DNA of 8,031 nucleotides from an uncultured Fretibacterium sp. (GCA_937900285.1 CALCEM010000046.1:1-8031), one strand, 5' to 3'. Counted from the stretch's first letter, positions 1-7,606 are shown. Notes: a model not told the origin generated them from the sequence alone. Numbers and translations are program-made.

Positions 1-42
1 ATAATATTTTTTAATCATGAAGATTATAAGGAGAATTTTTTA

Positions 43-1971
43 ATGCGAAAATTTTTGACCCCGATAGCGATTTTAATTTTGATTTTATCTGAAAGTTTTT
101 CGTTTGCCGCTGAAATTCGGAGAGCAAATTTAGACGAAGCCGAAACATCTTTTACAAACGCATATTTATATATGATGAATCGGGATTACTGGAACGCCCA
201 AACAGATTTAGATCAGGCTCTGAAATATAATACTTATCTTGTCGATTATTATTTACTCACCGCGTTAAATCAAAATTCTATGGGAAACAGCCCGGAATCT
301 TTAAGAGCTTTAAACAGTTATTTAGAGGTCAGAACGCAAGACCCATCAGCTCCGAGAATTTTACGGAGTTTAGAAGAGCAGGCCAACATTATAGACATGA
401 TAATTAATACAATGCCCTTCCCGGTAAATTGGAGATTGTCGCGCACTGATGTCCAAAATTATTGGGAGACTGGTTACAGAAGACCTCTCAGCATTACGGG
501 AATGGGAAAAATAAAAGCTCTTGGCGAATTGGTTTGTATTTCTGACACGTTCGGAAGCAAAATTTATATACGTCCGGGAATTAACGGCAAAAGCCCAACG
601 CCAATTTTTGCAGGCCGTCCGAGACCTTTCAGAGAAGTTAATGTCCCTCATCCTGTAATTTCTATTCCGTTCGGTGATGGTTCGTTTAAGGTCGTTAACT
701 CTTTCGGCGAAATTTACACGTTTGAAAATTTAAATCAACATGAGGACCCAATCTCGGCAGATCATTACGGCGATTTGATTTCAAAAAATATTACTGATGC
801 GGAGATGATCTCATCAAATTTATTTGCAATTTCCGACCCGGTCTCCCGAAATATAGTTTTTTACCGTTTGAGCGATCTCGAACCAATGTATATTTGGACA
901 CCGCCATTAATACCGGGAGAATTATTATTTGAACCTGTAGCGGTTGAACGTTATGCGGATTGGTTAGCGATTGCAGACCGTGCGAACTCCAGAATATATA
1001 TTTTTAACATAACGAGCCACAATTATTTTGCGATAAATAAAATTAAATTTCCCCGTGATTTATTATGGTCGCCATTGGGAGAATTATTTGTGTTGACTGA
1101 AGAGGGGACTATAAAAATTTTTATGGTGGATTTTGGAACGCGAAACGCCGCAGAAAATAAAATGAATAACCCTTGGGAAAATTTTAATAATATTTGGGCG
1201 TTATTTCATTCTCCGGAAGGTGAAATGTTATGCCTCGACACTGGAGCATCAGGAATTTTAAAAGCTATCATGACACCACCGCGTGAAGGCGATGACGCAT
1301 TTTTAGGAATATACCGGCCATCCGTAATGACTCAAGATAAACGCGAAAGTTTTATAATTAATGCGACACTTTCATCGCCCTTTAAATCTTATATGCATCG
1401 GACTGGTTTAATTTCCCAAACGGCTTGGAACGATCGAACGATGAGAGCTTCTGCGATTTGGCAAGAAAAAAAAGATTTTGACGGATTATTAATTTATCGT
1501 TTAAATTCTCTTCCGCGAGGTCAGTTATTATCATCTAAACTGCGTCCGGCCGTAATTCGTGAAGGCGATAACATAAAAAATATTTTGGCTTCATACTGGC
1601 TGTTACATCGAGAAACTTTAACTAATATTATTATTGATGCTTCTGTGAGATTTACGAGCGAAGAATTAAAAACATTACTGCAATTTTGTTTATTGAACGG
1701 CTTGGAGCTGGATATATGGGCGAATGTTGTGCCGTCATTAGCATTAACTAGGGCATCAGGCTACACCGGCGGAAAAATAATTTATGGTTTAAACGGTTTA
1801 CCGGAATTAAGTGCGCCCGGAACAAATTTACAGATTTATATTCCATTGCCTGAAGAATTATCATCATCGGGATATCCTGGGCGGTCAATGTTAGCGGTGT
1901 ATTTGGATTCCGGTTTAATTCAGTCAAAATCTTGGATGCCGTTATGGCCGGATATGTTTGAGACGAAATAA
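43..1971 (+). CDS. Secreted TPR / beta-propeller protein with VWA-like C-terminal region, function unknown
   Basis: The 642-residue product starts with a typical signal peptide: a basic MRK, a hydrophobic core at about residues 6-15, and likely cleavage after SFA (residue 22) or the next Ala, so it should be exported. No Cys follows the core, so it is not a lipoprotein. Residues ~32-98 form two TPR-like helical pairs. Residues ~150-440 are beta-rich with propeller-like blades; the clearest is NHL-like around residues 308-320 (LAIADRANSRIYI). Residues ~505-642 alternate strands and helices, with D532-A-S534 at the end of a hydrophobic strand, like a degenerate MIDAS of a von Willebrand A domain; this is inference. 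The ATG is supported by AAGGAG at 28-33, nine bases upstream. No terminator hairpin is visible after the stop. The architecture suggests an envelope scaffold or protein-interaction role. I do not recognise a named family, and no enzymatic motif is visible. Confidence 0.85.
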   Translation: MRKFLTPIAILILILSESFSFAAEIRRANLDEAETSFTNAYLYMMNRDYWNAQTDLDQALKYNTYLVDYYLLTALNQNSMGNSPESLRALNSYLEVRTQDPSAPRILRSLEEQANIIDMIINTMPFPVNWRLSRTDVQNYWETGYRRPLSITGMGKIKALGELVCISDTFGSKIYIRPGINGKSPTPIFAGRPRPFREVNVPHPVISIPFGDGSFKVVNSFGEIYTFENLNQHEDPISADHYGDLISKNITDAEMISSNLFAISDPVSRNIVFYRLSDLEPMYIWTPPLIPGELLFEPVAVERYADWLAIADRANSRIYIFNITSHNYFAINKIKFPRDLLWSPLGELFVLTEEGTIKIFMVDFGTRNAAENKMNNPWENFNNIWALFHSPEGEMLCLDTGASGILKAIMTPPREGDDAFLGIYRPSVMTQDKRESFIINATLSSPFKSYMHRTGLISQTAWNDRTMRASAIWQEKKDFDGLLIYRLNSLPRGQLLSSKLRPAVIREGDNIKNILASYWLLHRETLTNIIIDASVRFTSEELKTLLQFCLLNGLELDIWANVVPSLALTRASGYTGGKIIYGLNGLPELSAPGTNLQIYIPLPEELSSSGYPGRSMLAVYLDSGLIQSKSWMPLWPDMFETK

Positions 1972-2046
1972 AAATAAAATAAAAATTATTCGTTAAAATT
2001 ATGTTGTATATTCTTAAGACGACTAATTTATTATTTATTCTACTGA

Positions 2047-2075
2047 TTGACGCGCAAAAATTTATAAAATAGAAT
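2047..2075 (+). promoter_or_regulatory. Candidate sigma-70 promoter for the hydratase gene
   Basis: TTGACG at 2047-2052 (5 of 6 to consensus) is followed after exactly 17 bases by TAGAAT at 2070-2075 (5 of 6). Transcription would start near 2082, giving a leader of about 110 nt before the ATG at 2193. A second, weaker candidate (TTGAAA 2106-2111, 18-base spacer, TAATAT 2130-2135) lies further down. The region is AT-rich, so chance -10 matches are common, but the -35 match and spacing make the first one the better call. Confidence 0.5.
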
Positions 2076-2090
2076 TTAAATATTTAAATT
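2073..2090. repeat. 18-nt perfect palindrome overlapping the predicted promoter
   Basis: AATTTAAATATTTAAATT is its own reverse complement over all 18 bases. It begins inside the predicted -10 box (2070-2075) and covers the predicted start of transcription. That is where a dimeric repressor operator would sit, but the sequence is pure A/T in an AT-rich spacer and could be fortuitous. As RNA it would form only a weak A-U hairpin, and no T-tract follows directly, so it is unlikely to be a terminator. Confidence 0.4.
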
Positions 2091-2192
2091 AAATAGTTCC
2101 AGAATTTGAAATTTTTGAAAGATTTTTTTTAATATCAGAGCTGAAGTTTTTGGGTTAACGTTCATTTATTTTAAGAGGGGGTAAAAACTTTT

Positions 2193-4487
2193 ATGATTAA
2201 ACTTTACGAGGGCGGTATATATTTAGTAAAAGGGACTGAGATCGTACCGGAATCCGAATCAGCTAAAGTAAAACAGCTCACAGGCAAAGACGCGAACAAG
2301 GACGAAGCTAAAAAAGGTACGATAGCTTACGGCATAATGAAATCGCATAATGTTTCCGGCGATATAAATCATTTAAAAATTAAATTTGATGCAATGGCCT
2401 CACATGATATTACATTTGTCGGAATTATTCAGACTGCAAGAGCTTCAGGAATGAAAAAATTCCCGTTGCCTTATGTTCTTACAAACTGCCATAACTCTTT
2501 ATGCGCGGTCGGCGGAACGATCAACGATGACGATCATTATTTTGGATTGACTTCAGCTGAAAAATATGGCGGGATTTATGTTCCTCCTCATATTGCCGTA
2601 ATTCATCAGTTTATGCGTGAAATGTTTGCTGGTTGTGGCAAAATGATTTTAGGTTCAGACTCTCACACAAGATACGGAGCACTCGGTACAATGGCAATCG
2701 GTGAAGGCGGCGGAGAACTCGTTAAACAATTGCTCGAACAAACTTACGATGTAGCATATCCCGGAGTTGTAGCAATTTATTTAAAGGGCAAACCTGCTCC
2801 ATATGTTGGACCTCATGATGTTGCGCTCGCTATTGTTAAAGCAGTTTTCAAAAATGGTTACGTCAAAAATAAAGTTATGGAATTTGTCGGTCCCGGAGTT
2901 TCAAGCATGACGACGGATTATCGTAACGGTGTAGATGTAATGACTACTGAAACGACGTGTTTATCATCTGTATGGCGCACTGACGATGACACCAAAGAAT
3001 TTTTAACCGAACACGGACGCGGAGGAGATTACAAAGAATTAAACCCTGCTGAAGTTGCTTATTATGATGGCTGTGTTGAGATCGATTTGTCAACAATTAA
3101 ACCGATGATCGCATTACCTTTCCATCCGTCAAACGGTTATGAAATTTCTGAACTTTATGCGAACTTAAAAGACATTTTAGCCGAAACCGAAAAAGCTGCC
3201 GAAAAAGTCGCAGGAGGCCGTGCAAGTTTTACACTTCTCGACAAAATTACATCAGACGGGAAATTAATGGTTCAACAGGGAGTAATTGGAGGTTGTGCAG
3301 GCGGAAATTATACAAATGTCGTTGAAGCAGCTCACGCATTAAAGGACAAGACATGCGGCTACGGTGAATTTTATTTAAGCGTTTACCCGTCATCCCAGCC
3401 TGTATTTATTGATCTCGATCGTAAAGGTTTGCTCGCGGATTTAATGGACGCTGGCGCGATCATTCGTACAGCATTCTGCGGGCCATGTTTCGGAGCTGGT
3501 GACACTCCTGCAAATAATGCGCTCTCGATCAGACATACTACACGTAATTTCCCGAACCGCGAAGGATCAAAACCTGGTAACGGACAAATGTCAGCAGTGG
3601 CATTAATGGATGCTCGTTCAATTGCTGCAACGGCTGCCAACGGTGGAAAATTAACAAGCGCAGAAGAATTAAATTGCTGGGGAGATGTTCCGGCTTATCA
3701 TTATGATGATAAATCTTATAAATCGCGTGTATATTGGGGATTTGGGAAAGCAAAACTCGATGAGCAGGAAATCAGATTTGGACCAAATATTAAAGACTGG
3801 CCGGAACAGGAAGAACTCGCCGAAAATATTTTATTGCGCGTTGTGTCGAAGATTCTAGACGAAGTTACGACGACCGATGAGTTAATTCCATCTGGAGAAA
3901 CTTCATCATTTAGATCGAATCCTCTCGGACTTGCAGAATTTACATTATCGAGACGCGACCCCGAATACGTCGGAAAAGCTAAGGAAGTCCAGAAAATTGA
4001 AAAAGCCAGACTCGCAGGTGAAAATATTTCTGAATTAAATTCAGTTTACGATGCAATTAAGGAAATTCCGGGACAGGAAAACGTAGACGTTAAAGCGATT
4101 GAGATCGGCTCAACAATTTACGCAAATAAACCCGGCGATGGTTCAGCACGTGAGCAGGCCGCAAGCTGCCAAAGAGTTTTGGGAGCACTCGCAAATATTA
4201 CTCAGGAATATGCCACGAAGCGTTATCGTTCGAACTGCATGAACTGGGGAATGGTTCCGTTCCATCTTAAGGGCGATCCAAATTTTGAGGTCGGCGATTA
4301 TGTTTACGTTCCGGGAATCAGGACGGCTCTCGATAAAAACGAACTTAAGAGCATCAAAGCATATGTAATCAAAGGCGGAAAACCTGAAGCGATTGAGCTT
4401 TATATTCAGGAAATGACCGAAGACGAGCGCACGATCGTTAAAGCCGGTTGCTTGATCAATTTCAACAGAAATAAGAATAAAAAATAA
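2193..4487 (+). CDS. Aconitase-superfamily hydratase (YbhJ-like), probable aconitate hydratase
   Basis: This 764-residue protein matches the aconitase superfamily and specifically the YbhJ-type hydratases (TNCHNSLCAVGG, GVDVMTTETTCLSS). The expected reaction is citrate to isocitrate through cis-aconitate on a [4Fe-4S] cluster in the cytoplasm. All three cluster ligands are visible: C368 in GGCAGG, and C429 and C432 in CGPC, with spacing close to that of mitochondrial aconitase. D156-S157-H158 is the conserved DSHT active-site motif. G648-D-G-S651-A-R653-E is the substrate-binding motif of the C-terminal swivel domain. Unlike canonical aconitases, the first cysteine sits in GCAGG rather than GSCTNS. 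The start is supported by AGAGGGGG at 2174-2181, eleven bases before the ATG. Isocitrate dehydrogenase follows 105 nt downstream on the same strand, which supports an aconitase role. The exact substrate is inferred, because E. coli YbhJ itself has, as far as I know, no proven activity. Confidence 0.9.
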   Translation: MIKLYEGGIYLVKGTEIVPESESAKVKQLTGKDANKDEAKKGTIAYGIMKSHNVSGDINHLKIKFDAMASHDITFVGIIQTARASGMKKFPLPYVLTNCHNSLCAVGGTINDDDHYFGLTSAEKYGGIYVPPHIAVIHQFMREMFAGCGKMILGSDSHTRYGALGTMAIGEGGGELVKQLLEQTYDVAYPGVVAIYLKGKPAPYVGPHDVALAIVKAVFKNGYVKNKVMEFVGPGVSSMTTDYRNGVDVMTTETTCLSSVWRTDDDTKEFLTEHGRGGDYKELNPAEVAYYDGCVEIDLSTIKPMIALPFHPSNGYEISELYANLKDILAETEKAAEKVAGGRASFTLLDKITSDGKLMVQQGVIGGCAGGNYTNVVEAAHALKDKTCGYGEFYLSVYPSSQPVFIDLDRKGLLADLMDAGAIIRTAFCGPCFGAGDTPANNALSIRHTTRNFPNREGSKPGNGQMSAVALMDARSIAATAANGGKLTSAEELNCWGDVPAYHYDDKSYKSRVYWGFGKAKLDEQEIRFGPNIKDWPEQEELAENILLRVVSKILDEVTTTDELIPSGETSSFRSNPLGLAEFTLSRRDPEYVGKAKEVQKIEKARLAGENISELNSVYDAIKEIPGQENVDVKAIEIGSTIYANKPGDGSAREQAASCQRVLGALANITQEYATKRYRSNCMNWGMVPFHLKGDPNFEVGDYVYVPGIRTALDKNELKSIKAYVIKGGKPEAIELYIQEMTEDERTIVKAGCLINFNRNKNKK

Positions 4488-4508
4488 ATAGTTTTAGTGA
4501 TTTAAATT

Positions 4509-4544
4509 TTCCCGAATGCTTGCAAAATAGTATTTGGGAATTTT
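4509..4544 (+). terminator. Stem-loop in the hydratase-icd spacer (weak terminator or attenuator)
   Basis: TTCCCGAAT at 4509-4517 pairs with ATTTGGGAA at 4532-4540 (nine pairs, one G-U), with a 14-base loop and TTTT at 4541-4544. The stem is modest, the loop large and the T-run short, so it probably terminates only partly. It could equally stabilise the 3' end of the upstream message or set the ratio of the two enzymes. No strong separate promoter for the downstream gene is apparent. Confidence 0.4.
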
Positions 4545-4592
4545 CAATGTATTTTATAAAAAAATATTTTATGTGAAGGGAGATAGTTTGAG

Positions 4593-5798
4593 TTGGCAAA
4601 AATTCAAATGACTACGCCGATCGTCGAAATGGACGGAGACGAAATGACAAGAGTTCTCTGGAAAATTATCAAAGAGGATTTAATTGAACCTTTCATCGAT
4701 CTCAAAACGGAATATTATGATCTCGGACTTCCAAAACGCGATGAAACTAACGATAAAATTACTTGGGATGCCGCCGAAGCTACAAAAAAATACGGTGTAG
4801 CTGTTAAATGCGCAACGATCACACCCAATAAACAACGCGTTGAAGAATACAAATTAAAAGAAATGTGGAAAAGCCCCAACGGTACGATCAGAATGGTTCT
4901 TGATGGTACAGTGTTCCGCGCACCGATTTTAACGAGTTGTATTCATCCAGTCGTAAAAAATTGGAAAAAGCCCATTACGATCGCTCGTCATGCTTATGGT
5001 GATGTTTATCGTGGCACAGAGTTCAGAGTACCGGAACCGGGCAAAGCTGAATTAGTTTTCACCGGCAAAAACGGCGCAACATTCCGCGAAACTGTTTATG
5101 ATTATGAGTGTCCCGGAGTTTTGCAGGCAATGTATAACAAAGATACTTCAATAAATTCATTTGCCCGCAGCTGCTTCGAGTATGCTTTAGCGACAAAACA
5201 GGATTTATGGTTCTCAACGAAGGACACAATTTCAAAACAATACGACCAGACTTTTAAATTACGCTTCCAGGATATTTTTGAGAGCGAATATAAAGCAAAA
5301 TTTGAAAAAGCCGGAATTACATATTTTTACACGTTAATTGATGACGCTGTTGCACGTGTAATGCGTTCTGAAGGCGGATTCATTTGGGCCTGCAAAAATT
5401 ACGATGGCGATGTTATGAGCGATATGGTTTCGACTGCATTCGGTTCACTTGCGATGATGACCAGCGTACTTGTTTCACCCGATGGAAATTTTGAATATGA
5501 AGCGGCTCACGGAACTGTTACAAAACATTGGTACAGATATAAAGAGACCGGCAAAATGACCTCAACGAATCCTGTTGCAACAATTTTCGCGTGGTCTGGA
5601 GCTTTAAGCAAGCGCGGAGAATTTGATAAAAATAACGCTCTCGTTGATTTCGGCAAAAAACTTGAGAAGGCTACAATTGACACGATCGAAAGCGGAATTA
5701 TTACCGGCGATTTGAAAAATTTATGCGAGCTTCCTGCTGAAAAAATTCAAGTGAAGGACTCAAAAGAATTTATAGAGGCCATTGCATCGAGATTATAA
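4593..5798 (+). CDS. icd: Isocitrate dehydrogenase, NADP-type (eukaryote-like homodimeric family)
   Basis: This protein oxidatively decarboxylates isocitrate to 2-oxoglutarate in the cytoplasm. The 401 residues align almost throughout, from memory, with animal cytosolic IDH1 rather than with E. coli-type Icd. Substrate residues S94 (in SPNGTIR), R100, R109 and R132 fall at the same numbers as in human IDH1. Metal ligands D250, D273 and D277 correspond to human D252, D275 and D279. The cofactor loop HGTVTKHW (306-313) keeps the His that recognises the 2'-phosphate of NADP (H312), but the preceding Arg of IDH1 (R314) is Lys here (K311). NADP use is therefore likely but should be tested. The start is TTG at 4593, ten bases after GAAGGGAG (4575-4582); the next in-frame ATG (4608) is too far from that site and would cut conserved sequence. 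It probably forms an operon with the upstream hydratase. Confidence 0.95.
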   Translation: MAKIQMTTPIVEMDGDEMTRVLWKIIKEDLIEPFIDLKTEYYDLGLPKRDETNDKITWDAAEATKKYGVAVKCATITPNKQRVEEYKLKEMWKSPNGTIRMVLDGTVFRAPILTSCIHPVVKNWKKPITIARHAYGDVYRGTEFRVPEPGKAELVFTGKNGATFRETVYDYECPGVLQAMYNKDTSINSFARSCFEYALATKQDLWFSTKDTISKQYDQTFKLRFQDIFESEYKAKFEKAGITYFYTLIDDAVARVMRSEGGFIWACKNYDGDVMSDMVSTAFGSLAMMTSVLVSPDGNFEYEAAHGTVTKHWYRYKETGKMTSTNPVATIFAWSGALSKRGEFDKNNALVDFGKKLEKATIDTIESGIITGDLKNLCELPAEKIQVKDSKEFIEAIASRL

Positions 5799-5837
5799 AA
5801 TAAAATTTAAATTTGTGTCAGCTGCAAAAAATAAAAA

Positions 5838-5863
5838 ATCCCTCCTTATGTTTTAGGGGGGAT
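5838..5863. terminator. Bidirectional intrinsic terminator between convergent genes
   Basis: ATCCCTCC (5838-5845) pairs with GGGGGGAT (5856-5863), with one T-G pair; T5846-A5855 can extend the stem. The loop is eight to ten bases. Reading plus, AAATTTTTAT follows; reading minus, a long T-rich tract (complement of 5826-5837) follows directly. It therefore serves the isocitrate dehydrogenase gene ending at 5798 and, more strongly by T-tract, the threonine ammonia-lyase gene ending at 5899. Confidence 0.85.
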
Positions 5864-5898
5864 AAATTTTTATATGGGGTGAAATTATATTTTTATTT

Positions 5899-7098
5899 TT
5901 ATACGCGTTCCGTTACGATTCTGAAGCCTGCTTTTTGCAATTCGCTTTTTATTAAATTTATTTGCTCGGCGTTTCGGGTTTCGAGAGCCAATTTTAAGAA
6001 ACAGCTATTTATGGCCATGTTCGTATCTCCGCGATCATAATAAACTGAAACGACATTAGCCCCGCATTCAGCAATAATTCTAGAAACATCCTGCAATTGT
6101 CCGGGCTTGTCGACTAGTTCAATCGTTAAATTTACGTTTCGCCCAGTCATAACCAATCCACGCGTTATAACTCTCGATAAAATATTTACATCGATATTGC
6201 CGCCTGAAATTATGCAGACTGTTTTTTTATTTTCAATCGGCAATTTATGGAACATTGCAGCAGCAACAGGAACAGCTCCCGCACCTTCGGCAATTAATTT
6301 CTGCTTTTCAATTAAAGCCAATATAGCCGCAGCGATTTCGTCTTCTGAAACACAGACAATATCATCAACATATTTTGAAATTATCTCGAAAGTATTTTCG
6401 CCGGGATTTTTAACTGCTATACCATCCGCAAAAGTTGAAACGCTCTCAAGAGATTTGCGCTCATGATCTTTAAAAGAATTATACATACTAGGAGCACCGG
6501 AAGCCTGAACGCCATAAATTTTAACGTCGGGCTTTAGTGATTTTATAGCAAACGCTACACCAGAAATTAAACCGCCTCCGCCAATCGGAACAATTACGAC
6601 CTCAACGTTTTCGAGCTGGTCTAAAATTTCTAGTCCGATCGTAGCCTGCCCGGCGATTACGCAATCGTCATCATATGGGTGTATAAATGTCGCGCCTGTT
6701 TCGTTTACGAGTTGTACTGCTCTGTCGTGTGCATCATCGTAAGCACCTTTTACGAGTTCTACATTTGCGCCTAATTTTTTGGTGCTTTCGACTTTCATAA
6801 CTGGTGCGCTGTCTGGCATACAGATTGTAGCGTTAATATTTTTTCTGGAGGCAGCCAACGCAACACCCTGAGCGTGATTACCTGCTGAACATGCAACGAT
6901 GCCGCGAGATTTTTCCTCATTGGATAATTGCGAAATTTTGTAATATGCTCCGCGCAATTTAAAACTCCCGGTGACCTGTAAATTTTCGGTTTTTAAATAT
7001 AAATTCTCGCTTAATCTTGAAGCAGCAATTAAATCGGTTTTTCTCGCGCACTCTTTTAAAATATAAGCGGCATGATAAACTTTATCGAGTGTAAGCAA
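5899..7098 (-). CDS. ilvA: Threonine ammonia-lyase (threonine dehydratase) with C-terminal ACT domain
   Basis: This fold-type II PLP enzyme deaminates threonine to 2-oxobutyrate and ammonia, the first step towards isoleucine, or catabolic as in TdcB. In the 399 residues, K47 in SFKLRGA is the PLP Schiff-base lysine. SAGNHAQG (71-78) is the substrate loop, GGGG at 173-176 binds the PLP phosphate, and SGGN (298-301) contacts the pyridine ring. Residues ~322-399 form one ACT domain (NLTIELVDKPGQLQDVSRII), implying amino-acid allosteric control. The length and single ACT domain fit the ~400-residue class, shorter than E. coli IlvA (~514, two ACT-like units), so biosynthetic versus catabolic use cannot be settled. 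The start is TTG (complement of 7096-7098): an in-frame stop lies upstream with no ATG between, and family members begin near this point. Its Shine-Dalgarno (GAGAG) is weak and about 12 bases away. The gene is convergent with icd and divergent from the HIT gene. Confidence 0.93.
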   Translation of the reverse strand: MLTLDKVYHAAYILKECARKTDLIAASRLSENLYLKTENLQVTGSFKLRGAYYKISQLSNEEKSRGIVACSAGNHAQGVALAASRKNINATICMPDSAPVMKVESTKKLGANVELVKGAYDDAHDRAVQLVNETGATFIHPYDDDCVIAGQATIGLEILDQLENVEVVIVPIGGGGLISGVAFAIKSLKPDVKIYGVQASGAPSMYNSFKDHERKSLESVSTFADGIAVKNPGENTFEIISKYVDDIVCVSEDEIAAAILALIEKQKLIAEGAGAVPVAAAMFHKLPIENKKTVCIISGGNIDVNILSRVITRGLVMTGRNVNLTIELVDKPGQLQDVSRIIAECGANVVSVYYDRGDTNMAINSCFLKLALETRNAEQINLIKSELQKAGFRIVTERV

Positions 7099-7143
7099 AT
7101 TATTTAAAATCTCTCTTTCAAAATAAATTTTTAAATTTCATGA

Positions 7144-7170
7144 ATTATAATACAGTTTTTAAATTTACAA
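7144..7170 (-). promoter_or_regulatory. Candidate promoter for the threonine ammonia-lyase gene
   Basis: On the minus strand a perfect TATAAT (complement of 7144-7149) is preceded by TTGTAA (complement of 7165-7170), with a 15-base spacer, which is shorter than ideal. Transcription would start near 7137, leaving a leader of about 40 nt. The perfect -10 in the expected place supports it, while the short spacer and AT-rich background limit confidence. Confidence 0.4.
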
Positions 7171-7181
7171 CTTTTTAGCAA

Positions 7182-7210
7182 TTGTACAGAGCATAAATTT
7201 ATTATAAAAT
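7182..7210 (+). promoter_or_regulatory. Candidate promoter for the HIT-rpsU operon
   Basis: TTGTAC at 7182-7187 and TAAAAT at 7205-7210 are separated by 17 bases. Transcription would begin near 7217, shortly before the ribosome binding site at 7226-7232. It lies in the divergent spacer upstream of the HIT gene, the only gap before this two-gene unit. The match is moderate. Confidence 0.45.
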
Positions 7211-7245
7211 TTCCTTTACGAATTTGGGGAGGCTTAAAAATTTTC

Positions 7246-7584
7246 ATGGAAGATTGTATTTTTTGTAAAATAGTAAAAGGCGAGATACCTTCAAATATAA
7301 TTTATTCAGATGAAAAAATTATGGCGTTTCGCGATGTAGATCCTCAAGCTCCTACACATATTTTATTTATTCCGAGAGATCATGTTGCCTCCTCTGCAGC
7401 TGTTCGGGATAATTCGTTGTGGAGTGATTTGGTGGGATGTGCTGTGAAAACTGCTCATGAATTAGGACTTGATCCCAAAGGCTACAGGATGGTTATTAAC
7501 ACTGGTTCGGAGGGTGGTCAGTCAGTTCCTCACCTTCATTTGCATTTATTAGCAGGGCGTAATTTAGGCTGGCCTCCGGGATAG
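7246..7584 (+). CDS. HIT family protein (HinT/PKCI-like nucleotide hydrolase)
   Basis: This is a 112-residue histidine-triad protein of the HINT branch, whose members act as cytoplasmic purine nucleoside phosphoramidases or AMP-lysine hydrolases. The signature H96-L-H98-L-H100-L-L lies near the C-terminus, with H98 expected to be the catalytic nucleophile. C4 and C7 form a CxxC that, together with histidines, may bind zinc as in some bacterial members. The length and the C-terminal GWPPG ending are typical of the family. GGGGAGG at 7226-7232 lies 13 bases before the ATG, slightly long but strong. The ribosomal gene rpsU follows 57 nt downstream with no terminator between, so the two are probably co-transcribed. 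The physiological substrate cannot be told from sequence. Confidence 0.93.
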   Translation: MEDCIFCKIVKGEIPSNIIYSDEKIMAFRDVDPQAPTHILFIPRDHVASSAAVRDNSLWSDLVGCAVKTAHELGLDPKGYRMVINTGSEGGQSVPHLHLHLLAGRNLGWPPG

Positions 7585-7590
7585 ATTTGT

Positions 7591-7606
7591 TATTCTGCTA
7601 TTCTGC
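7591..7606 (+). repeat. Tandem 8-nt repeat in the HIT-rpsU spacer
   Basis: TATTCTGC occurs twice head to tail (7591-7598 and 7599-7606), seven bases after the HIT stop codon. It most likely arose by slippage. No function is evident. Confidence 0.6.

Noticed and set aside
1..42. Upstream promoter or gene end at the left edge
   Set aside because: Only 42 AT-rich bases are visible. They hold the ribosome binding site of the first gene but not enough to call a promoter or an upstream gene.
370..651. 93-codon minus-strand frame within the first gene
   Set aside because: It is antisense to the propeller-encoding region and its product shows no recognisable features.
1972..2192. Possible small gene or structured RNA in the 221-nt spacer before the hydratase
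   Set aside because: It is very AT-rich, with no GC-containing stem set resembling a riboswitch and no open frame with a ribosome binding site; only the promoter-palindrome arrangement stood out.
3383..3753. Two overlapping minus-strand open frames (85 and 71 codons) inside the hydratase gene
   Set aside because: They lie wholly antisense to a strongly conserved coding region, show no recognisable domain and have no sign of their own ribosome binding site.
4547..4577. Repeated TATTTTAT and A/T hairpin just upstream of icd
   Set aside because: It is pure A/T and explained by base composition; no convincing -35 pairs with it.
5813..6040. 75-codon plus-strand frame after icd
   Set aside because: It runs through the intergenic terminator and then antisense into the threonine ammonia-lyase gene; its composition is not protein-like.
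6107..6466. 119-codon plus-strand frame antisense to threonine ammonia-lyase
   Set aside because: It is a shadow of the conserved PLP enzyme and ACT domain on the other strand.
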